Assembly: GCF_007860095.1 (NCBI RefSeq)
Contig: NZ_SJPT01000001.1
Location: forward strand, 1-62,443
Length of the DNA: 62,443 bases
Direction of reading: 5' to 3'
Source: Novipirellula galeiformis
GTDB lineage: Bacteria; Planctomycetota; Planctomycetia; Pirellulales; Pirellulaceae
Shown: in pieces, positions 58,079-62,443 of the stretch
How the letters are laid out: every line of letters starts with the position of its first letter
Position numbering within the stretch: position 1 is the stretch's first letter
Program-made: the position numbers and the translations under genes
The notes under the pieces: generated by a model
Database searches by the model: none
Told to the model about the DNA's origin: nothing
What the model saw: only the letters and a program-made list of their open reading frames with translations

Positions 58079-58983
58079 GCGGTTTTGTCGACTTACAGGT
58101 CAATGGCTACGCGGGCGTTGACTTCAATTCCGAGGATTTGACCCAAGCCGATGTCGTCAATGTTTGCGAGCGATTAGCCGCCGATGGCGTCGAGCAAATT
58201 TTGGCGACGATCATCACTGCGCCGCACAGCCAAATGTGTTCGCGAATCGCGCGAATTGCCAACTGGATCGACACGATTCCCGAGGTTCGCCAGCGGATTC
58301 CGGGGTTGCATATCGAAGGGCCGTTCATCAGCCCCGTCGATGGCTTCGTCGGGGCCCATCCGATGGACGCCGTGCAACCGGCGACGGTCGAGGTCGCGCA
58401 ACAATTTTTGGATGCTGGAAACGGTCATGTCCAATTGTTGACGTTGGCGCCCGAATGCGACGCCGACGCGCGAGTGACTCGGTTTCTGAGCGAGCAAGGC
58501 GTGGTCGTGGCCGGAGGGCATAGCGACACCTCGATCGCCCAGTTGGATCGATGTATCGACGCAGGGCTGCGGATGTTTACCCATCTGGGGAACGGTTGCC
58601 CCGGTACGATGCATCGGCACGATAACATCATCCAACGTGTGCTCAGCCGTTCGGAGCGTTTGATGATCAGCTTTGTCGCCGACGGGCATCATGTGCCCAC
58701 GTTTGCACTGAAGAACTATTTGAACTGCATGCCAAGCGAAAATGTCATCATCGTCAGTGATGCGATCACCGCGGCGGGCTTAGGCCCGGGCCAGTACAAG
58801 CTCTCAGGGCAAACCGTTTACGTCGATGACGATTACGCCGCCTGGGCCGAGTGCCGCACTCACTTTGCGGGTTGTGCCACAACGCTGCCGCGGATGCAGG
58901 AGATTCTCGTCAGCGAGCTCGACGCATCCGACGCCCAGATCGAAGCTTGGATGAAGTCGAACCCCAAACGATTGTTGCGCTAA
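58075..58983 (+). CDS. nagA: Minimal N-acetylglucosamine-6-phosphate deacetylase (NagA-like)
   Basis: A 302-residue amidohydrolase starting at GTG. The family's metal and catalytic residues are present: GFVDLQVNGYAG (Gln8, Asn10 in the E. coli-like single-metal pattern), LHIEGPF (Glu81), GGHSDT (His149), FTHLGNGCPG (His170) and IIVSDAITAAGLG (Asp229, general base). The protein begins at the first barrel strand and ends at NPKRLLR. The roughly 50 N-terminal residues and the C-terminal GxLxxGxxADLV segment, which together form the beta-sandwich domain of NagA, are absent. It removes acetate from GlcNAc-6-phosphate, feeding the adjacent NagB-like enzyme. Confidence 0.85.
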   Translation: MSGFVDLQVNGYAGVDFNSEDLTQADVVNVCERLAADGVEQILATIITAPHSQMCSRIARIANWIDTIPEVRQRIPGLHIEGPFISPVDGFVGAHPMDAVQPATVEVAQQFLDAGNGHVQLLTLAPECDADARVTRFLSEQGVVVAGGHSDTSIAQLDRCIDAGLRMFTHLGNGCPGTMHRHDNIIQRVLSRSERLMISFVADGHHVPTFALKNYLNCMPSENVIIVSDAITAAGLGPGQYKLSGQTVYVDDDYAAWAECRTHFAGCATTLPRMQEILVSELDASDAQIEAWMKSNPKRLLR

Positions 58984-59043
58984 AACGCGGGCGAGCGGTG
59001 AGTTTTTATAGCGCCGCAGCGTTCGCGTTTTGCCTAGCAAATC

Positions 59044-59109
59044 ACAACCCGACGCGTCAGCGAGGGCCTACGTTAAAAGCGAGGTTCCCTCGCTGACGCT
59101 TCGGGTTGT
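59044..59109. repeat. REP-like hairpin, copy 4 of 4
   Basis: Arms 59044-59066 and 59087-59109 pair with one mismatch over 23 positions (core AACCCGACGCGTCAGCGAGG / CCTCGCTGACGCTTCGGGTT). It lies between the convergent nagA and GNAT genes. Confidence 0.8.
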
Positions 59110-59125
59110 CAACATCGGGGAACGT

Positions 59126-59258
59126 CACAAAACAAAAGCCAAAAACAAAAGCCAAAAACAAAAGCCAAAAACAAAAGCCAAAAACAAAAGCCAAAAACAA
59201 AAGCCAAAAACAAAAGCCAAAAACAAAAGCCAAAAACAAAAGCCAAAAACAAAAGCCA
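59126..59258. repeat. 13-bp tandem repeat array, about 10 copies
   Basis: The unit GCCAAAAACAAAA repeats with an exact 13-base period (GCC at 59138, 59151, and so on to 59255); the first copy is incomplete and the last diverges to GCCAGGAACAACG. It lies between nagA and the GNAT gene, just after hairpin copy 4. Because 13 is not a multiple of three, every frame reads through it without stops, which produces long false frames. Confidence 0.9.
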
Positions 59259-59303
59259 GGAACAACGGCGAGGCACGGCAGCGCCACTTTGGCTGCTCCG
59301 CGG

Positions 59304-59861
59304 CTATGCGCCGGCGACTTCGGCTGCTTTGTAAACGACTTGAGCGCGGCGGAAACCGAAACGTTCGTACAAGCGAACCGCCGCCGTGTTGTCGGTTGTC
59401 ACTTCGAGGTGCATTTGCGACAGTCCAACGGAGCGGAATCCGGCGGCCGCGTGGGCGAGCAAGATCGAGCCGAGTCCGCGACCGCGATGCTCCGGCGCAA
59501 CGCCCACATTTTGAATCGCTCCCCAGCCTTCGAATTGCAACCCTTGGATGGTCCCGATCGGTTCGGGGCGAGCCGAAGGGGTCGGTTGGTACTGGATCAA
59601 CCAAGTCGCCTCGGGGATAAAGCTGATGCGTCCCGAAATTTCACGCATCAGACTCAAGCAACCATCGCGGCGTCCCAGGCAGGGAAAGACGTTGGCATCG
59701 AGCTCTTCACGGAAACTGCGGTATTTGGCGGTGGCATGATCGCGAATCAAGTCTTCCGAAAAAGGGATCAACTCGAATCCAGCGGGGGTGGGCAGCTCGG
59801 CAATGGCGGAGCTTAACAGATCGAACTCCATGCGAAAGCGTTTGAAGTAGGTTAAACCCAT
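59304..59861 (-). CDS. GNAT family N-acetyltransferase
   Basis: A protein of about 185 residues (start at 59861, MGLTYFKRFRMEFDL; 59927 is possible). The acetyl-CoA site VAPEHRGRGLGSILLAHA (R/Q-x-x-G-x-G/A motif), the preceding GAIQNVGV strand and the C-terminal VTTDNTAAVRLYERFGFRRAQV are diagnostic. The N-terminal half is not conserved enough to name a substrate, though FRRA-ending GNATs include RimI-like and small-molecule acetyltransferases. It converges on nagA across the repeat region. No operon partner. Confidence 0.88.
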   Translation of the reverse strand: MGLTYFKRFRMEFDLLSSAIAELPTPAGFELIPFSEDLIRDHATAKYRSFREELDANVFPCLGRRDGCLSLMREISGRISFIPEATWLIQYQPTPSARPEPIGTIQGLQFEGWGAIQNVGVAPEHRGRGLGSILLAHAAAGFRSVGLSQMHLEVTTDNTAAVRLYERFGFRRAQVVYKAAEVAGA

Positions 59862-60434
59862 TGTCTTAGATCCAGCATCTTGGGCAATCGAAGCACTTTG
59901 GTCAGGAATCGCGGGCGCTGACACCACCGCTCTATCTTACCACGCTCGTAGCGGACACGTTTCGGAGAGCTCCGAGCATTGGATATCGGTCCAAGCAAAT
60001 TCGGGTTTGGGTGACGTTTTTGCCGTTCAGTCAAGTCGTAACAGTCCCATCAGGCAGCGCTGCGTTTGCTCCCTCTGGCGATGATCCCGATTGCCGTCGT
60101 TCCGAGCGGAGTTCTTTCGCAGGCACGTCTTCGTTGCTGCCCGCAGCCGCCATCGCAATCGCAGCGTCTCGCCAATCAAGCTCGATGGCTTTGTAGCAGC
60201 CGACGTCGTAGCAACCTAGCCAATGCCAGCTAACCCACACCTACCCGTGAACAGGGGGATGCACGCTTCAATGAGGCCACGAGTTTGAACTCGCGGAAGG
60301 CCGCATGGATGACCTCCCAACGAACCGAAAACGGCTGTGGCAACGAAACCGGTCAACCCATCGAGGACCGGCGACGAGCCACTTTGGGGCATTGGATCTG
60401 GATGAACAAGTTCGGTCACACGACCCGTTCGCTT
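59862..60434. other. 573-bp gap without a supported gene
   Basis: Short frames on both strands (for example 60031-60240 on the minus strand) show no family pattern. The 3' flank of the GHL10 gene and the 5' flank of the GNAT gene lie here, both on the minus strand. It may contain a decayed gene, but I cannot recognise one. Confidence 0.4.
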
Positions 60435-61910
60435 TTATTGGCCAGCAACGCGTGAGCTCTCGTTGCCACACCGATCGACGGCCGTCACGACCCAATCGGT
60501 CGTCGAGGAGGCCACCGCGATCGAGGGTGTCGGCCCCGGATACGTGGTGAACGTCCACTTGTCCGACGCCCGCGTCCAGACACCCCATAACCAAACCGGT
60601 TCGTCGTCACCGGGAGTTAGCGTCAGGGTTCGCCCGCCGTTAGCCGTGTGCTCCGTTTTGACTTTGGGTGCCGCAGGAGGCGAATCGTCTAGCCATGTCA
60701 TCGCCGGTGACAACGCAGCGGAGCGATAGACGCCTGCCTTTAATGTGTCGGCCAGCCCCTCGCGATTCTCCAGCAACGCCTTCATGCTGAAATGAACGTG
60801 ACCGGGAAATTCGCTGCGCCGGCGAACGACTTCGATCTGGTCGGGGATCTCCTGTTTCTCAAACCCGCGATTCTTGTCGCCGACACGACTCGTGTACATT
60901 CCTGGCCAGACGTAGCGGGATTGGGTGTTCTCACTTTGCCAATAATCCAGCAAGACCGGAAAGCTTTGAGCTTTTTGTGCGATCGGCCAATAGAGTTGAG
61001 GGGTGAAGTAATCGCACCAACCTTCGTTCAGCCACAGGGCGGCGTCCGCGTAGAGTTCCTCGTACTGGTCAAAACCCGTGATTCCTGGTGCCTTGCCGGG
61101 GCGGCCGATCCCGAACGGCGAGATGCCAAATCGCACGTGGGGTTTGATCGTATGCGTCGTTTTGTAAATCTGTTCGATCAAGTCGTTGATGTTCTTGCGA
61201 CGCCAATCGTCCCGCTCCAGTTTGCCTCCCCCGGCTTGATACTGAGCCCACGAGGCGTCGTCGGGAAACGGAACCTTCTCGCCGTCTTGGGTCACCGGAT
61301 AGGGATAGAAATAATCATCGATGTGCACTCCGTCGATGTCGTACCGCCGCACGACATCGTTGAAGACGGCCAGTGAGTGCTGAGCAGCCTGTTGGTTGCC
61401 GGGATCCATCCATAGGTAGCGGTCGTACTTGATGACGCTCGACGGCATCGTGTGGCTGACGTGGGAATCGGCCAGTTCCCCTGGTTTCATTTGCGCGCGA
61501 TAGGGATTGAACCAGGCGTGTAGTTCGATGCCACGCGCATGTGCCGCGTTTACCCAGTACTCCAGCGGATCGTAGTAAGGCGCCGGTGCGACGCCCTGTG
61601 TTCCCGTCAGGTAGAGGCTCCAGGGTTCAAGCTCCGACGCATACAAGGCATCGGCGGTCGTGCGAACTTGCAACACAATCGCATTCATGTTTAGATCTGC
61701 CGCGACGTCCAAAATGCGGTCGATCTCGGTTTTCTGATCCGCAGTGCTCAGCCCTCGTTTTGAGGGCCAATCAATGTTCTCGACCGTCGCGACCCAAGCG
61801 GCGCGAAATTCTCTCGGAGCGGCAGGCGGTTCCTCTGACCACGATTCCATTGGCGACGCGGAGAGAAGGCAGCCCAGAACCAATATCAAAATCACTCCGA
61901 ACCCGCGCAT
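60435..61910 (-). CDS. GHL10 (DUF187 / YngK-like) exported glycosidase-like protein
   Basis: A 491-residue exported protein. I start at ATG 61910 because AGGA lies six bases upstream; the longer frame starts at TTG 61928. A signal peptide (about 1-25) is followed by a glycosyl hydrolase-like 10 barrel: FRAAWVATVENIDWPSK, LNMNAIVLQVRTTADALY, YDPLEYWVNAAHARGIELHAWFNPYRA, YDIDGVHIDDYFYPYP, VRFGISPFGIGRPG, WCDYFTPQLYWPI. A fibronectin-like C-terminal domain (about 400-490) ends it. YngK-type enzymes are linked to cell wall or uronic acid polysaccharides; the exact substrate is not known. Confidence 0.9.
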   Translation of the reverse strand: MRGFGVILILVLGCLLSASPMESWSEEPPAAPREFRAAWVATVENIDWPSKRGLSTADQKTEIDRILDVAADLNMNAIVLQVRTTADALYASELEPWSLYLTGTQGVAPAPYYDPLEYWVNAAHARGIELHAWFNPYRAQMKPGELADSHVSHTMPSSVIKYDRYLWMDPGNQQAAQHSLAVFNDVVRRYDIDGVHIDDYFYPYPVTQDGEKVPFPDDASWAQYQAGGGKLERDDWRRKNINDLIEQIYKTTHTIKPHVRFGISPFGIGRPGKAPGITGFDQYEELYADAALWLNEGWCDYFTPQLYWPIAQKAQSFPVLLDYWQSENTQSRYVWPGMYTSRVGDKNRGFEKQEIPDQIEVVRRRSEFPGHVHFSMKALLENREGLADTLKAGVYRSAALSPAMTWLDDSPPAAPKVKTEHTANGGRTLTLTPGDDEPVWLWGVWTRASDKWTFTTYPGPTPSIAVASSTTDWVVTAVDRCGNESSRVAGQ

Positions 61911-62126
61911 GGTAAATCCTGTCTTCAAAATTTAAAGAACGATATCCAGTACAGTCAGCCGTCATCTTAAACGATCCCGTCGCCCCGTTTGATCCCTCTG
62001 AGGAGAGGGAGAGTCAGCGAACGCAGCGGCCTCGCCAAGGGAGCTTTGACGATCCCGTCGAGCTAAAAGTGCCCATCGATTTAAAGTGCCTATTGACTTA
62101 AATTGCTTGAGCAACCATTTCGTAGA

Positions 62127-62443
<317 letters not shown>

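Noticed and set aside
59126-59258. Possible CRISPR array
   Set aside because: Units are contiguous with no spacers, and no cas gene is present.
59030-59816. Long plus-strand frames with a KPKTKAKNKSQKQ repeat
   Set aside because: They arise from the 13-bp tandem array, which is open in all frames, and run antisense through the GNAT gene.

Overview
The window looks like a piece of a planctomycete chromosome, most likely from the Pirellulaceae (Rhodopirellula and relatives). This rests on gene content: a DUF1549/DUF1553 plus DUF1501 pair, a very large PVC-type cytochrome c / dehydrogenase fusion, a Gld-like ABC system with a DUF4340 protein, an ECF sigma factor beside giant exported proteins, long extracytoplasmic proteins of unknown role, and moderate GC with few operons. 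I saw no tRNA or rRNA gene, prophage or CRISPR array.

Layout. 1-420: C-terminal end of a RAYT-like transposase entering from outside the window. 615-6502 (minus): pgsB-pgsC-pgsW, a poly-gamma-glutamate type polymer locus without pgsA, followed by a PqaA-like hydrolase and a LamG-like protein. 6901-12777 (minus): a DUF1549/DUF1553 and DUF1501 pair, an M42 peptidase and an alpha/beta hydrolase that appears to lack its nucleophile. 13138-22974 (plus): the giant PVC heme protein, then a GldA ATPase, a GldF-GldG fusion and a DUF4340 protein. 23216-29780: trmL, a zinc-ribbon membrane protein, an HD phosphohydrolase and nagB, then a Gfo/Idh/MocA oxidoreductase, a cysteine desulfurase and a small L7/L12-like protein. 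29953-33407: a large lipoprotein and an ABC ATPase with no permease. 33621-44430 (minus): an AsmA-like giant, a Tat-exported unknown, waaA (Kdo transferase) and an enlarged secA. 45639-55363: a secreted TPR-CHAT protein whose catalytic residues look lost, converging on an ECF sigma factor that sits 12 bp behind a 2017-residue alpha-2-macroglobulin. 55797-58983: an Nramp-fold transporter without its metal motifs, divergent from a NagB paralogue overlapping a minimal NagA. 59304-61910: a GNAT acetyltransferase and a GHL10 glycosidase-like protein. The window ends in GGGGACAG-type repeats and a 30-base C tract.

Themes. Much of the coding capacity serves the envelope and periplasm: polymer export, SecA, Kdo transfer, a macroglobulin protease trap, AsmA, Gld-type ABC machines. 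There are two amino-sugar loci (nagB, and nagB2-nagA). A hairpin repeat family built on AACCCGAAGCGT / ACGCTTCGGGTT occurs four times, always between genes. The best candidates for undescribed biology are the pseudo-CHAT / ECF sigma / macroglobulin cluster, the reduced NagA beside an Nramp-like transporter of unknown substrate, and the permease-less lipoprotein-ATPase pair.
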